DNA of 64,000 nt from Bdellovibrionales bacterium (GTDB lineage Bacteria > Bdellovibrionota > UBA1018 > CAIMNF01), in assembly GCA_947502835.1 (NCBI GenBank), contig CANNBJ010000001.1:372001-436000 (forward strand). Direction: 5' to 3'. Shown here in pieces: positions 1 through 8,874 of the stretch. Below the pieces are notes generated by a model, which worked only from the letters and a program-made list of their open reading frames with translations, did not search any database and had not been told where the DNA came from. Numbering within the stretch: position 1 is the stretch's first letter; each line of letters starts with the position of its first letter. Both the position numbers and the translations under genes were made by a program.

Positions 1-297
1 CGGAAGGTGGTCCCCGATCTTCGGGATCCGGAAAGAACCGAGTCTGTGGATCTGCCGAGAATTTTTCCTTTTCAGGATCCCCATCGGATCCCGCTCGGGA
101 GGCTTTTCTACGGTTCCTCCCGAAGTCTGGGGCATCAGTCTCCGATTCAGAATCTCTTCATCGCAAGCGAAGAATCGCATCCGCGGGTTGGTTTGAGGGG
201 GGCCTTTCAGGCCGCGGTTCAGGTGTTTGAGAGTCTGAATAAGCGGGATCAGGTGAATCATTACCTGAGCGCTTCGCATGTAAACGAATTTCATTAA
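1..297 (+). CDS. C-terminal fragment of a possible FAD-dependent oxidoreductase
   Basis: The reading frame is open from the first base, so only the last 98 residues are seen and the true start lies outside the window. The stretch NLFIASEESHPRVGLRGAFQ resembles the C-terminal FAD-contact segment of the phytoene-desaturase / amine-oxidase type, where a hydrophobic strand ending in A-G-E/D is followed by a Gly-rich helix. That match is weak and based on one segment, so the family is inference. The gene ends 75 bp before the next start, and a GC-rich palindrome lies in that gap. Confidence 0.45.
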   Translation, partial: RKVVPDLRDPERTESVDLPRIFPFQDPHRIPLGRLFYGSSRSLGHQSPIQNLFIASEESHPRVGLRGAFQAAVQVFESLNKRDQVNHYLSASHVNEFH

Positions 298-322
298 ATT
301 TTTGTTGCGATGGTCCAGCACC

Positions 323-336
323 CCGTGTATACACGG
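323..336. repeat. 14-bp perfect palindrome in an intergenic gap
   Basis: CCGTGTATACACGG is a perfect palindrome, and short flanks (GGTC at 312-315, GACC at 338-341) can extend the pairing. It lies 37 bp upstream of the ATG of the following outer-membrane protein gene. It could be an operator or a short hairpin. No T-run follows, so it is not a typical intrinsic terminator. Confidence 0.35.
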
Positions 337-372
337 TGACCAAGGTTTTAGGGGTTTGAACCGGGGGTGTGC

Positions 373-1338
373 ATGAATCAGCAGAAATGGGTTGGTTTTT
401 TCATTGGTTCTTTAGTTGCCTTGATCCTGATCAGCTTTAAGGGGCAGGCTGCCGAATCGAATGGTTCGGATTGGGGTGACCTCGGATATGCTCAGGCCAT
501 CAATCCGGAAGTCGAATCGATCCCGTCTGTGGATGAGGAGCTCGCACAGAGAGAGTCATTGGAGCTCTCCCAGGCGGGGGTGGAAACCACTGAGTCGGGT
601 TCAGAGATTCAATCCGAACCGATTCCACTGAAGACGATCAAACGCGACTCCGAGTCGAGACGCGATTTTACCAAGATCAGTACTGTGAAGAACACCTATG
701 GGGTGCTGACCGAAGAACAGGCTCCCATCCGGTTTTTCGTATCTCCACAAGCCGGATTCGGTTCCGTACTGGGAACGGATGCGGCAAGCGTGCTCCCTCG
801 ATACGCTCTGGGCGGTTCGATCGGGTTTCTGATTTCCGAGAACATCCGCCTGGAAGGTTCGTTTGTGGTTCAAGAGCAGGAGTTTTCGAATCTCAGGCTG
901 AATGCCTTGGGGGGCGTACTTCCCTTCGGCTTTAGCCCCTCCTTGACCCTGCGACAGAATGTGTGGAGTGGTGGAGCAAAACTCTTCGTGTTGGGTCGGG
1001 AATCGCGGTTCAGGCCCTTTGTCGGGGGAGGCATGCATTGGTCGAGGGGGGCGCTGAACTATTCGCCCATGAATCTTCAGATCCTCTCAGGGCAGCCCCA
1101 GTTCGCAAGCGATTTCATCCTGAATCAATTCGGGGGATTTGGTGAAATCGGGGCGGAGATTGCAATCACCAGGGCCTTTGTGGCGCAGTTGAATTTCAAG
1201 CTGGCGGGCGTGATCACGAACACCTCAAATGATAAGAATTTAAACGCGGGGATCGATCCCGGGAAAAGCGATGTTGGAAACTCCGTGAGTCGCAGCGCGT
1301 CTTACTTACTCGGCGCAGGGGTGGGCATTTACTTCTAG
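373..1338 (+). CDS. Outer-membrane beta-barrel protein, unknown function
   Basis: This 321-residue protein has an N-terminal signal peptide (Lys then a hydrophobic core, cleavage near AxA at about residue 28). An acidic, low-complexity linker of roughly 100 residues follows. The C-terminal half alternates hydrophobic and polar residues, is rich in Gly and aromatic residues, and ends in GVGIYF with a terminal Phe, the usual signature of an outer-membrane barrel. A GTG two codons upstream (367) is an alternative start. The next gene begins 26 bp downstream on the same strand. The function is not recognised; an OmpA/OmpW-like eight-stranded barrel is plausible. Confidence 0.6.
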   Translation: MNQQKWVGFFIGSLVALILISFKGQAAESNGSDWGDLGYAQAINPEVESIPSVDEELAQRESLELSQAGVETTESGSEIQSEPIPLKTIKRDSESRRDFTKISTVKNTYGVLTEEQAPIRFFVSPQAGFGSVLGTDAASVLPRYALGGSIGFLISENIRLEGSFVVQEQEFSNLRLNALGGVLPFGFSPSLTLRQNVWSGGAKLFVLGRESRFRPFVGGGMHWSRGALNYSPMNLQILSGQPQFASDFILNQFGGFGEIGAEIAITRAFVAQLNFKLAGVITNTSNDKNLNAGIDPGKSDVGNSVSRSASYLLGAGVGIYF

Positions 1339-1364
1339 TCTTCTTTTTTCTAAGCTGAAGACCT

Positions 1365-3560
1365 ATGAAACATTTCGAGCTCTCGGTTCGATCGGTGGGT
1401 GGTCATTCTCTTGCTTTCCTTTTTTTTGACTTGAAAGGCGAGAAGGTCAACAAATTCAACCGGGAGGTCATGACAGAGTTCGAAACGCTGATTCCGGAAC
1501 TCAAGAAGAAGGCAGCTGATGTGGAAGCCCTGATTCTTTTTTCCAAGAAACAGGGAAACTTCATTGCAGGAGCGGATATCACGCTCTTCCAGGCGGCAAA
1601 GACAGCGGAGGAAGCGCAGGCTTTGTCTGAAGCAGGACAGCGTTTGCTCAATGATTGGGAGGACCTCCCGTTTCCGCGGGTGCTTGCGGTTCATGGAGCA
1701 TGTCTGGGTGGCGGATGTGAACTTGCCCTCGCAAGTTCCGCCATTCTCATGTCGACGGATTCCTCTTCGAGAATCGGCCTTCCCGAAACCCTTCTTGGTG
1801 TGATTCCCGGGATGGGCGGCTGTGTCCGGATGCCCTGGAAGGTGGGGGTTGCCCAGGCGCTTGAGCTGATTTTATCCGGAAAAACCCTCACTGGAGAAAA
1901 GGCCCTGAAGGCGGGACTTGCAGACGGGTTGCTTCCCAAAGAGAATTTTGAAGAATCTGCGATTCAGTGGGTCTTGAAGAATCTGGATCCACTGAAAAAG
2001 GGAGAGCGGATCGCGAAAACCCCGAAGCTGGGAGGCACAGGGGGGCTCATGGGCAGTCTTCTTGAGAACAATCCCTTGGGGTTGTCCCTCGTATTCAAGA
2101 AGGCCCGCGAGGGTGTCCTCTCGAAAACAAAAGGACAATATCCCGCACCGATCGAGGCCATTGAAGTGATGCAGGAAACGGGAACCGGGTACGGAGCGAA
2201 CTTTCGCGGGAGCGTGCGGGCGCAGGCCATGAAGCGTGAGGCCGAAGGTTTCGGCAGGATGGCGGCGACCGGGGTTTCCAAGAATTGCATTCGATTGTTC
2301 TTTTTGACGGAAGGAATCAAGAAGGCCACGGGTCTTCCCGAGGGCGTGAGTGTTGAGACAAGAAAGATTCAAACGGCGGCGGTTCTCGGCGCCGGGGTCA
2401 TGGGAGGCGGAATTGCCCATCTTCTGGCCGACAAAGGGGTTTCAGTTCGAATGAAGGATATTGGAATTCCCGGGCTTGAACTGGGAATCCAGTCCGCGAT
2501 CACACTTTTCAAAAAGGGGCTCAAGCGGAAGTCGATCACTCAGCGTCAGTTCCAGCAAAAACTTGCACGGATTTCACCCACTACGACCTACGACGGATTT
2601 CGGGGAGTGGAGGTGGTGATCGAAGCCATCATTGAAAAAATGGACGTCAAACAGGCTGTGCTGAAGGAGTTGGAGGGGCATGTGTCCGACTCTGCTGTGA
2701 TTGCAACCAATACCTCCTCTTTGAGTGTTTCCAAGATGCAAAGTGTGATGAAGCACCCCGAACGCTTTTGCGGTCTGCATTTTTTCAATCCGGTTCATAA
2801 AATGCCGCTCGTGGAAGTGATTCGAGGTGAAAAGTCCTCAGATCAAGCGGTTTCGCAGATGTTCCAGTTCAGCAAGCAAATCGGGAAGACCCCGATTGTG
2901 GTGCGTGATGCCCCGGGCTTCCTTGTGAATCGTCTCTTGATGCCCTACCTGACGGAGGCGGCCATCATGATTTCCCAAGGGGTGCGGATTGAGGACCTTG
3001 ATCCTGCTCTTCTTGAGTTCGGGATGCCGATGGGACCGATCGAACTCATTGACGAGGTTGGATTGGATGTTGCAGAGAAGGTTGGACACATTCTTCATGA
3101 CGGGTTCGGAGAGCGCATGTCTCCGCCCAAAACGTTCGAGAAACTTCTTGAGAAAAAGCGTCTCGGGAAAAAATCCGGAGCGGGTTTTTATCTGTACCCG
3201 GACAAGGACAAAAAAGAGCGCGCTTTTGATCCCGGTATTTACGATCTTCTTGGAATTGTTCCGAGCCAATCCCCGATGAAAAAAGAGGAAATGGTTGAGC
3301 GTTGCGTCTTCGGGATGGTCAATGAGGCCGCCCGTTGTCTTCAGGAAAAGATTGTTGCCACCCCGGAGGACGTGGATCTTGGCATGATCATGGGCACCGG
3401 GTTTCCTCCCTTCCGGGGCGGACTCCTGAGGTATGCGGATTCTGTCGGGCTTCCGAGGATTGTAGATCGACTGCGTGAGTTCGAGGGGCGTTATGGCATG
3501 CGTTTCAAACCTTCGGAAGCGTTGATCGAGTTTGCGGCAAAAGGTTCGTTTTTCTCATGA
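1365..3560 (+). CDS. fadJ: Fatty-acid oxidation complex alpha subunit (enoyl-CoA hydratase / 3-hydroxyacyl-CoA dehydrogenase)
   Basis: This 731-residue bifunctional beta-oxidation enzyme hydrates trans-2-enoyl-CoA and oxidises L-3-hydroxyacyl-CoA with NAD in the cytoplasm. Residues 1-190 are a crotonase domain with the oxyanion-hole segment IAGAD near 67-71 and the catalytic pair Glu119 (GGGCEL) and Glu141 (GLPET). A Rossmann domain begins near residue 340 with GAGVMGGG, followed by the HFFNPVHKMPLVEV dehydrogenase signature. Two C-terminal helical dehydrogenase domains complete the family's usual length. The thiolase partner (fadI/fadA) is not adjacent. The last four bases overlap the next gene as ATGA, making this the first gene of a run that ends with riboflavin synthesis. 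FadB and FadJ cannot be separated from sequence alone. Confidence 0.93.
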   Translation: MKHFELSVRSVGGHSLAFLFFDLKGEKVNKFNREVMTEFETLIPELKKKAADVEALILFSKKQGNFIAGADITLFQAAKTAEEAQALSEAGQRLLNDWEDLPFPRVLAVHGACLGGGCELALASSAILMSTDSSSRIGLPETLLGVIPGMGGCVRMPWKVGVAQALELILSGKTLTGEKALKAGLADGLLPKENFEESAIQWVLKNLDPLKKGERIAKTPKLGGTGGLMGSLLENNPLGLSLVFKKAREGVLSKTKGQYPAPIEAIEVMQETGTGYGANFRGSVRAQAMKREAEGFGRMAATGVSKNCIRLFFLTEGIKKATGLPEGVSVETRKIQTAAVLGAGVMGGGIAHLLADKGVSVRMKDIGIPGLELGIQSAITLFKKGLKRKSITQRQFQQKLARISPTTTYDGFRGVEVVIEAIIEKMDVKQAVLKELEGHVSDSAVIATNTSSLSVSKMQSVMKHPERFCGLHFFNPVHKMPLVEVIRGEKSSDQAVSQMFQFSKQIGKTPIVVRDAPGFLVNRLLMPYLTEAAIMISQGVRIEDLDPALLEFGMPMGPIELIDEVGLDVAEKVGHILHDGFGERMSPPKTFEKLLEKKRLGKKSGAGFYLYPDKDKKERAFDPGIYDLLGIVPSQSPMKKEEMVERCVFGMVNEAARCLQEKIVATPEDVDLGMIMGTGFPPFRGGLLRYADSVGLPRIVDRLREFEGRYGMRFKPSEALIEFAAKGSFFS

Positions 3561-4816
3561 ACTGGGTTTTGTTCGTCGCGCGACGTTACCTCAAGTCCAA
3601 GCGCAACACCGAATTCCTCAGTCTGAGCAGTCTCCTTTCCATGGGCGGGATTGGCCTCGGGGTTGCTGCCATCATTATCGTGCTTTCGGTGATGAGCGGA
3701 TTTGAACGCCAGTTGAAGGCCAAGCTCGTCTCGAGCGATCTTCATGTCCTCATCACCCCCGAGCACAGCTTTCCGGGCTTTGATTCCGGCTGGGTGCCTA
3801 AGTCCGGTGTTACGGCCCTGCCTGCGATCGCTTCCATTGCGACCAGTCCGGAGGTGGATCTTCTGAGCTACCAACTCAGCACGGAAGTGGTGATTCGAAA
3901 CGGGAACAAGGTATCCGGCATCTTGATCAAGGGGGTGGAAGCAGACAAGTTTTCCCGAATCAAAAAGACCGTGGTGGAAGAAGCGCTTCCTCAAATGCTT
4001 GTGGACAGGGAAGGTCCCAACGCCGTTCGGTATCCCGGGATTTTCATCGGCAAGGAACTCGCGTACGAGATGGGTCTCATTCCCGGTGACTTTGTCACGG
4101 TGATTTCGCCCTCGCAGATGGATGGTCCGTTCAACAACATCCCGCGGATCAAACGTTTTGTGGTCGAGGGGATCTATCATTTCGGTGTTCCCGAGCAGGA
4201 GTCCCATGTGGCGTATACCTCAATGGGGCATGTGGAGAGCTTTCTCCGGAAGAAGGGCATCATCAGTGAGATCGAGATCGCGTTGAACGATTCCTCTGCG
4301 TCGAGTTCATTCATCTCGAAGTTCCGTCGGGATCTCGTGGATTTGAAGGCGCGGGATTGGAACGATCTGAATGCGAATTTATTTGCATCCATGAGGCTTG
4401 AGCGTTTGGCGATGTTCCTGATCCTCCTCTTTACGGTCATCATCTCGAGTCTCAATATTGTCTCCACGCTGACCCTGTTGGTGCAGGAGAAGATCAAGGA
4501 AATCTCCATCCTGAAAACCATGGGGGCGACTCCGGCGAGCATTCGGGGAATTTTTGTCTGGAAGGGAATTCTCATCGGGGGGAGCGGAGTGTTGTTCGGC
4601 ACAGTCGGGGCTCTCGGGATTTGCCTTCTTTTGAAGCGCTATCAGTTTATTTCCTTGCCCGAAGTCTATTACGACCGTACCCTTCCGGTTCACTTTGATC
4701 CCGCCTACTATCTTGGAGTGCCCGTGGTTTCTTTTTTGATTGTCTGTCTGGCCTCGTATTTCCCCGCCCGCGGCGCAGCGCGCCTCACGCCTCTTGAAGG
4801 AATCAGGGAGTTCTGA
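3557..4816 (+). CDS. lolC: Lipoprotein-releasing ABC transporter permease (LolC/LolE family)
   Basis: This 419-residue inner-membrane protein has an N-terminal transmembrane helix (about 25-48), a large periplasmic MacB-like domain, and three C-terminal helices forming an FtsX domain. The segment EISILKTMGATPASI is the cytoplasmic coupling motif typical of LolC/E. In the family, two such subunits with the ATPase LolD extract lipoproteins from the inner membrane for delivery to LolA. No lolD lies next to it here. It overlaps the upstream gene by four bases, and its stop overlaps the ribE start (TGATG), so it is translationally coupled on both sides. Confidence 0.88.
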   Translation: MNWVLFVARRYLKSKRNTEFLSLSSLLSMGGIGLGVAAIIIVLSVMSGFERQLKAKLVSSDLHVLITPEHSFPGFDSGWVPKSGVTALPAIASIATSPEVDLLSYQLSTEVVIRNGNKVSGILIKGVEADKFSRIKKTVVEEALPQMLVDREGPNAVRYPGIFIGKELAYEMGLIPGDFVTVISPSQMDGPFNNIPRIKRFVVEGIYHFGVPEQESHVAYTSMGHVESFLRKKGIISEIEIALNDSSASSSFISKFRRDLVDLKARDWNDLNANLFASMRLERLAMFLILLFTVIISSLNIVSTLTLLVQEKIKEISILKTMGATPASIRGIFVWKGILIGGSGVLFGTVGALGICLLLKRYQFISLPEVYYDRTLPVHFDPAYYLGVPVVSFLIVCLASYFPARGAARLTPLEGIREF

Positions 4817-5433
4817 TGTTTACTGGAATCATCCAAAAGACCGCGCAGGTTCGTTCCTTGGATCAAAACCCGGGAGCATCGGTTCGTCTGGAGATCGACA
4901 ATCCCTACGCCTCTGAGACGCATTCTGATCCGATCCTGATTGGAGAGAGCATTGCAACCAATGGTGTATGCCTCACGGTTGTGGAGTCGGATGCAGACTT
5001 CTTGAGATTCGATCTGGCACCGGAAACGCTCTCGATCACCGCGCTCTCAAGACTCAAGGCGGGAGTGAGGGTGAATCTTGAGCGTGCCATGAAACTCTCC
5101 GATCGTTTTTCCGGGCATTGGGTGCAGGGGCATGTGGATGGTGTCGCACGGGTGGAGCGCACAGAAGAGATGAAGGGCGAGTGCCATCTTCTTGAGATTC
5201 GAATGCCGGATCCCGCGCTCCTCAAGTATTGCGTCCTGCGGGGTTCCTTTACTCTCGATGGCGTTTCCCTCACGATTCACGGAATTGAGGGTCAATGTCT
5301 TCAGTTTCAAATCATCCCCCATACCTGGAAGGAGACAGCACTTTCGGATTTATATCGTGGTGATTTAGTCAATTTTGAGGTAGATATATTGGCCAAATAT
5401 ATCGAAAGACTGAATCATGAACACAAGACTTGA
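4816..5433 (+). CDS. ribE: Riboflavin synthase alpha chain
   Basis: This 205-residue protein converts two 6,7-dimethyl-8-ribityllumazine molecules into riboflavin and a pyrimidinedione. It begins with the family hallmark MFTGII and contains two homologous lumazine-binding repeats (about 1-97 and 98-195). The repeats carry NGVCLTV and LDGVSLTI, each in the ligand-binding strand, and a GHWVQGHVDGV segment joins them. The length is normal for RibE. It overlaps lolC by one base and ribBA by 17 bp, so it sits inside a coupled operon. No FMN riboswitch precedes it, because the upstream sequence is coding. Confidence 0.95.
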   Translation: MFTGIIQKTAQVRSLDQNPGASVRLEIDNPYASETHSDPILIGESIATNGVCLTVVESDADFLRFDLAPETLSITALSRLKAGVRVNLERAMKLSDRFSGHWVQGHVDGVARVERTEEMKGECHLLEIRMPDPALLKYCVLRGSFTLDGVSLTIHGIEGQCLQFQIIPHTWKETALSDLYRGDLVNFEVDILAKYIERLNHEHKT

Positions 5434-6643
5434 GGCTGCGCTCTTGGCACTGAAACGGGGACAAATGGTGATCCTCGTGGACAGTGAGGATCGGGAGAAC
5501 GAAGGGGATTTGATTCTCGCGGCTGAATTCGCAACTCCTGAAAAAATCAATTTTATGATCCGCAACGCATGCGGACTGGTGTGTCTTTCCCTTGAGGCGG
5601 CCCAAGTGGATCGTCTGGGCCTCCCTCTCATGGTCCCTAACAATGAGAGCCCCAGAAAGACGGCATTTACGATTTCCATCGAAGCGGCAACCGGTGTCAG
5701 TACGGGGATTTCGGCAGCGGATCGGACCCGAACCATCCTTGTGGCATCGGATCCCTCCTCGAGCAGGACCGACATCGTTGCGCCAGGACATGTGTTCCCG
5801 CTTCGCGCCGCCCCCGGCGGTGTGCTCGAGCGCGCGGGTCACACGGAGGGTTCCATCGAGCTTTGCAAGCTGGCGGGTCTCAGGCCGGCTGCCGTGATTT
5901 GCGAGATCATCAACGAGGATGGATCGATGGCGCGTCGACCTGACCTCGAAGCGTTTTCGAAGAATCATTCCATCCCGATCCTCACCATCGAGGATCTGAT
6001 CGCCCATCAAGCGCAGCACTCGGATTGGCTGGAGGAGAGCGCCATTGCGCGGTTTCCCCATCGGTTTCGAGGTGAGGCCGGTCATGAATGGCGGATCCAG
6101 AGTTTCCGCAATCCCTTGAGTGGGGCGGAGCATGCACTGATTTGCACGGATTCGTTTCTCACCCGAAAAGATGCGACGCCCCTGGTTCGGATCCATTCGG
6201 AGTGTTTGACGGGAGATGCTCTTGGGTCCTTGCGTTGCGATTGCGGCAATCAATTGATGCAGTCGCTCAAACAAATTGGTGATTCCCCGGAAGGGGGCGC
6301 CGTGATTTATTTGAAGAACCAGGAAGGCCGCGGAATCGGGCTTTTCAACAAGATTGAAGCCTATGCACTCCAGGACTGCGGTCAGGACACGCTTCAGGCG
6401 AATCTCACGCTCGGGTTCAAACCCGATGAGCGGCACTATCAGGATGCGGCGAAAATTCTTCATAAAAAAGGAATCCGCAGCATCAAGCTCCTGACGAACA
6501 ATCCCCACAAGGTGACTGAACTTCAATCTTTCGGAATTTTGATTGAAGTCCGGGTTCGAATCGAGGGAGAAGTGCATGATGAAAATCGGGACTACCTGAT
6601 CACCAAGCGTGAGCGCTTTCACCACCAGCTCGGGAATTTGTGA
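5417..6643 (+). CDS. ribBA: Bifunctional 3,4-dihydroxy-2-butanone-4-phosphate synthase / GTP cyclohydrolase II
   Basis: This 408-residue enzyme supplies both branches of riboflavin synthesis. The N-terminal half (about 1-200) makes 3,4-dihydroxy-2-butanone-4-phosphate from ribulose 5-phosphate and carries the acidic metal-binding loop DSEDRENEGD plus RAGHTEGS. The C-terminal half (about 205-408) is GTP cyclohydrolase II: RIHSECLTGDALGSLRCDC contains the three zinc cysteines, LKNQEGRGIGL is the substrate loop, and DTLQANLTLGF follows. Both domains keep their key residues, so it is probably bifunctional. It begins inside ribE and ends 2 bp before the ribH ATG. Confidence 0.95.
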   Translation: MNTRLEAALLALKRGQMVILVDSEDRENEGDLILAAEFATPEKINFMIRNACGLVCLSLEAAQVDRLGLPLMVPNNESPRKTAFTISIEAATGVSTGISAADRTRTILVASDPSSSRTDIVAPGHVFPLRAAPGGVLERAGHTEGSIELCKLAGLRPAAVICEIINEDGSMARRPDLEAFSKNHSIPILTIEDLIAHQAQHSDWLEESAIARFPHRFRGEAGHEWRIQSFRNPLSGAEHALICTDSFLTRKDATPLVRIHSECLTGDALGSLRCDCGNQLMQSLKQIGDSPEGGAVIYLKNQEGRGIGLFNKIEAYALQDCGQDTLQANLTLGFKPDERHYQDAAKILHKKGIRSIKLLTNNPHKVTELQSFGILIEVRVRIEGEVHDENRDYLITKRERFHHQLGNL

Positions 6644-6645
6644 AG

Positions 6646-7083
6646 ATGAGTTCCGGAATCAGAATCGCATTGGTGGTGAGTGAGTTCAATGAAGCGGTGA
6701 CCGGAGGCCTCAAGGCCGGCGCCTTGGAAGTGCTCTCCGAGGAGAATATCACAAGCGTTGAGGAGTTTCGTGCTCCCGGAGCGTTTGAGATTCCCCTCAT
6801 TGCAAAAACATTGGCAAAAACCGGCAGATTTCACGGCGTGATCTGCCTTGGCTGTGTGATCAAAGGAGACACTGCACACTTCGAGTTCATCAGTCTCGGT
6901 GCAACTCTTGGAATCCAGTGGGCCGCACTTGAGACAGGTGTGCCGATCTCCTTTGGGATCCTTACCACCTATACGGATGAGCAGGCTCGTGTCCGTTCAA
7001 GCAGCGATGAGCACAACAAGGGGCGGGAAGCCGCTCTTGCCGTGCTCGCATCGCTCAAACTCCTGAAGAAAATTCAAGGCTGA
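6646..7083 (+). CDS. ribH: 6,7-dimethyl-8-ribityllumazine synthase
   Basis: This 145-residue enzyme condenses the RibBA product (a butanone phosphate) with the ribitylamino-pyrimidine to give the lumazine substrate of RibE. Visible family features are FNEAVTGGL near the N-terminus, APGAFEIPL, the catalytic-His segment KGDTAHFEFI, GILTTYT and the C-terminal NKGREAA. The ATG at 6646 follows the ribBA stop by two bases. A GTG at 6640 would add two residues and overlap ribBA. It closes the operon and is followed 8 bp later by the convergent hibernation-factor gene. Confidence 0.93.
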   Translation: MSSGIRIALVVSEFNEAVTGGLKAGALEVLSEENITSVEEFRAPGAFEIPLIAKTLAKTGRFHGVICLGCVIKGDTAHFEFISLGATLGIQWAALETGVPISFGILTTYTDEQARVRSSSDEHNKGREAALAVLASLKLLKKIQG

Positions 7084-7091
7084 AGGCCGGA

Positions 7092-7409
7092 TCAGGCCGC
7101 CTTGTCGCCCCGAACCAGGTGCTTCTTGTTTCTTGTCTGTTCCTTGTTTCGCTTCACCTGGCGCTCCAAGTGGTGCACGACCTCGTCAATCGCACTGTAA
7201 AGGTTGTCCGTGGTCGCTTCAGCGAAGAACTCGATGTGGTCTCCGGTCAGATGGCAGTGGGCAATGTGTGCATGTTTTTCAACAGTGAAGTTCCAATCGA
7301 GATTCAGCTTTCCGTGGAAGTATTTTTTCAGCTTTTCTGACTTTTTCCGGGTGACATCGTCGATTCCGTGTGTGGCTTCAAGATGTTTGTAGCTGATTTT
7401 GAGATTCAT
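7092..7409 (-). CDS. hpf: Ribosome hibernation-promoting factor, short form (HPF/RaiA)
   Basis: This 105-residue protein belongs to the family that binds the 30S subunit in stationary phase and either pairs or inactivates ribosomes. The N-terminal MNLKISYKHLEAT and the basic helix KLKKYFHGKLNLDW match the first strand-helix unit. AHCHLTGDHIEFFAEA and the DNLYSAIDEVVHHLERQV helix match the remainder. It lacks the long-form C-terminal dimerisation domain. It faces ribH, and the 277 bp upstream holds its promoter region and several hairpins. Confidence 0.9.
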   Translation of the reverse strand: MNLKISYKHLEATHGIDDVTRKKSEKLKKYFHGKLNLDWNFTVEKHAHIAHCHLTGDHIEFFAEATTDNLYSAIDEVVHHLERQVKRNKEQTRNKKHLVRGDKAA

Positions 7410-7686
7410 GTTGGCTTCTCCTTTTGAAATCGGGGATTCAATTCCCCTGATCCTTCCATTTTATCGCAAGAATCCCCCTGTGCGCGGCGAATTTTTAAAT
7501 CATTCCTGGATACCTGATGGCATGAATCCTGCCTCGGCAGGAAGCGCTTGAATCAAATGGGTTTTTGTTCCGTGTTTTTTTCGACACACGGAATTTGCCC
7601 GGAGCGCCAGAATTTTCCTTGATCGGGGGAGGATCATTCGGATGAATCCTGGAATTTCCGCTCCGGGCCTTTCCGGGGGGAAAACA
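7410..7686. other. Intergenic region with three inverted repeats
   Basis: This 277-bp gap separates the hibernation factor start from the matrixin gene end; both genes are on the minus strand. It contains three inverted repeats: TCCTGCC/GGCAGGA at 7527-7542 with a 2-nt loop, TTCCGTGT/ACACGGAA at 7568-7593, and GCCCGGAGCG/CGCTCCGGGC at 7597-7606 and 7659-7668 with a 52-nt loop. The latter two could end transcription of the matrixin gene or fold its 3' UTR, and the first may lie near the hpf promoter. No coding signal was seen. Confidence 0.4.
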
Positions 7687-8406
7687 TCACCGCATCATCT
7701 GAGTCCACTCGCGCTGGTTCGTTGATCGAGCGATTCCGCATTGGTTGCTGGTGAGATTCTTCGTGGAGTCCCCAATGTAGGGGTTCATGAGGTTTGTGGT
7801 ATTCCTGAAATGATAGAGCCCCATGTAGTGGCCCAATTCATGTCCGACGGTAAGTGAATTTTTGGCAAAGGAGTCCTCCACAAGAACTCCGAACGGTGCA
7901 ACCCCGGGCATTTGGGTGACTGCAATCGTGGAGGAGGTGAGTTTCCCCGTTGCAACAATCAACAGGGTTTGGTTGTCGCTGAAGGTGGCTCGTACCTGGC
8001 TTGCCTGTGATCTCCATTCTGGATTGTACTCAAGGCCGAGCGTGAGTGGATTGATGGATTGGTATTGCTCGAGTTGAAAGCCGATTTTACATGGTTTCCA
8101 AACCGCATTGATCTGTTCCACCAAGAGATCCGCCTCCAGTTTTTGGAGAACGGTCGGAGCCTCGGGGTTTTCATAGGAGACGATCTTGAGCGCAAGACAT
8201 TGGAATTCCGGGTCCGGGCTTTCGCAGCTGAGCGATTCCGGCAATGAGGGAGGCTGTGCCGGGGGCGCGGGATTCTGATTTTCCACAGGGGGAGCGGGAA
8301 GTGAGGGCGGATCTCCCGGCAGGGGGCTCCATTGGCAGGAGCTCAGGATGAACAGGCTCAGAATTGCTTGAAACAGGGGTTCAAAACGCGATTTTACAGG
8401 GGTCAT
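7687..8406 (-). CDS. Matrixin-like zinc metalloprotease lipoprotein
   Basis: This 239-residue predicted lipoprotein has a hydrophobic leader ending in lipobox LSSC (Cys24), followed by a Pro-rich spacer (about 28-58). The C-terminal domain has the metzincin zinc motif HELGHYMGLYH (His189, Glu190, His193, His199) and a Met-turn NLMNP around Met207. It is therefore probably an active extracytoplasmic peptidase of the matrixin/archaemetzincin type. The ATG at 8406 is preceded by AGGAAGAG with good spacing and gives a proper signal peptide, so it is preferred to the longer frame starting at 8478. The substrate is unknown. Confidence 0.8.
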   Translation of the reverse strand: MTPVKSRFEPLFQAILSLFILSSCQWSPLPGDPPSLPAPPVENQNPAPPAQPPSLPESLSCESPDPEFQCLALKIVSYENPEAPTVLQKLEADLLVEQINAVWKPCKIGFQLEQYQSINPLTLGLEYNPEWRSQASQVRATFSDNQTLLIVATGKLTSSTIAVTQMPGVAPFGVLVEDSFAKNSLTVGHELGHYMGLYHFRNTTNLMNPYIGDSTKNLTSNQCGIARSTNQREWTQMMR

Positions 8407-8688
8407 GATTCTCTTCCTTTGAGTTTTTCCCGGAAATCCGATTCCGGTTTTCTTGAAGGTAAGGGGAAAGCAATTCACGCGCGAAATATTTTTTATCGAA
8501 AGCGGATGTAAAAAATAACGCAGTTTCTCCCGCCGTGCCGGATCAGAATTCGGAATCCGAACAAGGTCGCAGCTTTAGATCTCTGACGAGTTTCGGCGGC
8601 GCAGGGGTGTCTGTTTTCCGAATCGGAAATGCCAAGCCAAATCAAAACTGCCCGGAAAGGGAGTGATGGAATGGAATCAGGGGGGAAG
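8407..8688. other. Intergenic region with a near-perfect palindrome
   Basis: This stretch lies between the start of the matrixin gene and the 3' end of tRNA-Val, both on the minus strand. TTTCCGA and TCGGAAA form a 7-1-7 inverted repeat at 8615-8629 that could be a protein-binding site or a weak hairpin. No ORF with coding character or recognisable RNA was seen. Confidence 0.3.
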
Positions 8689-8765
<77 letters not shown>

Positions 8766-8780
8766 ACAAAGAGAGCCCTG

Positions 8781-8809
8781 AAGCTAACGATCCCGCGTAA
8801 ATCGGTCAA
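8781..8809 (-). promoter_or_regulatory. Candidate sigma-70 promoter of tRNA-Val
   Basis: Minus-strand TTGACC (8804-8809) as -35 and TAGCTT (8781-8786) as -10 are separated by 17 bp and lie just upstream of the tRNA 5' end. The -35 is strong (5/6), while the -10 is weak (3/6). Confidence 0.35.
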
Positions 8810-8874
8810 GTGTAATTTTGTTTGATGACGTGCATCAATGGTGATAGTTAAGTCCCCCAGGTGAGGTGACGTGT

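Noticed and set aside
4600-5420. FMN riboswitch upstream of the rib genes
   Set aside because: The upstream sequence is lolC coding sequence and does not contain the RFN element pattern.
5369-6625. Long antisense open frame over ribBA
   Set aside because: It is the reverse frame of a clear ribBA gene and has no family motif or ribosome-binding site.
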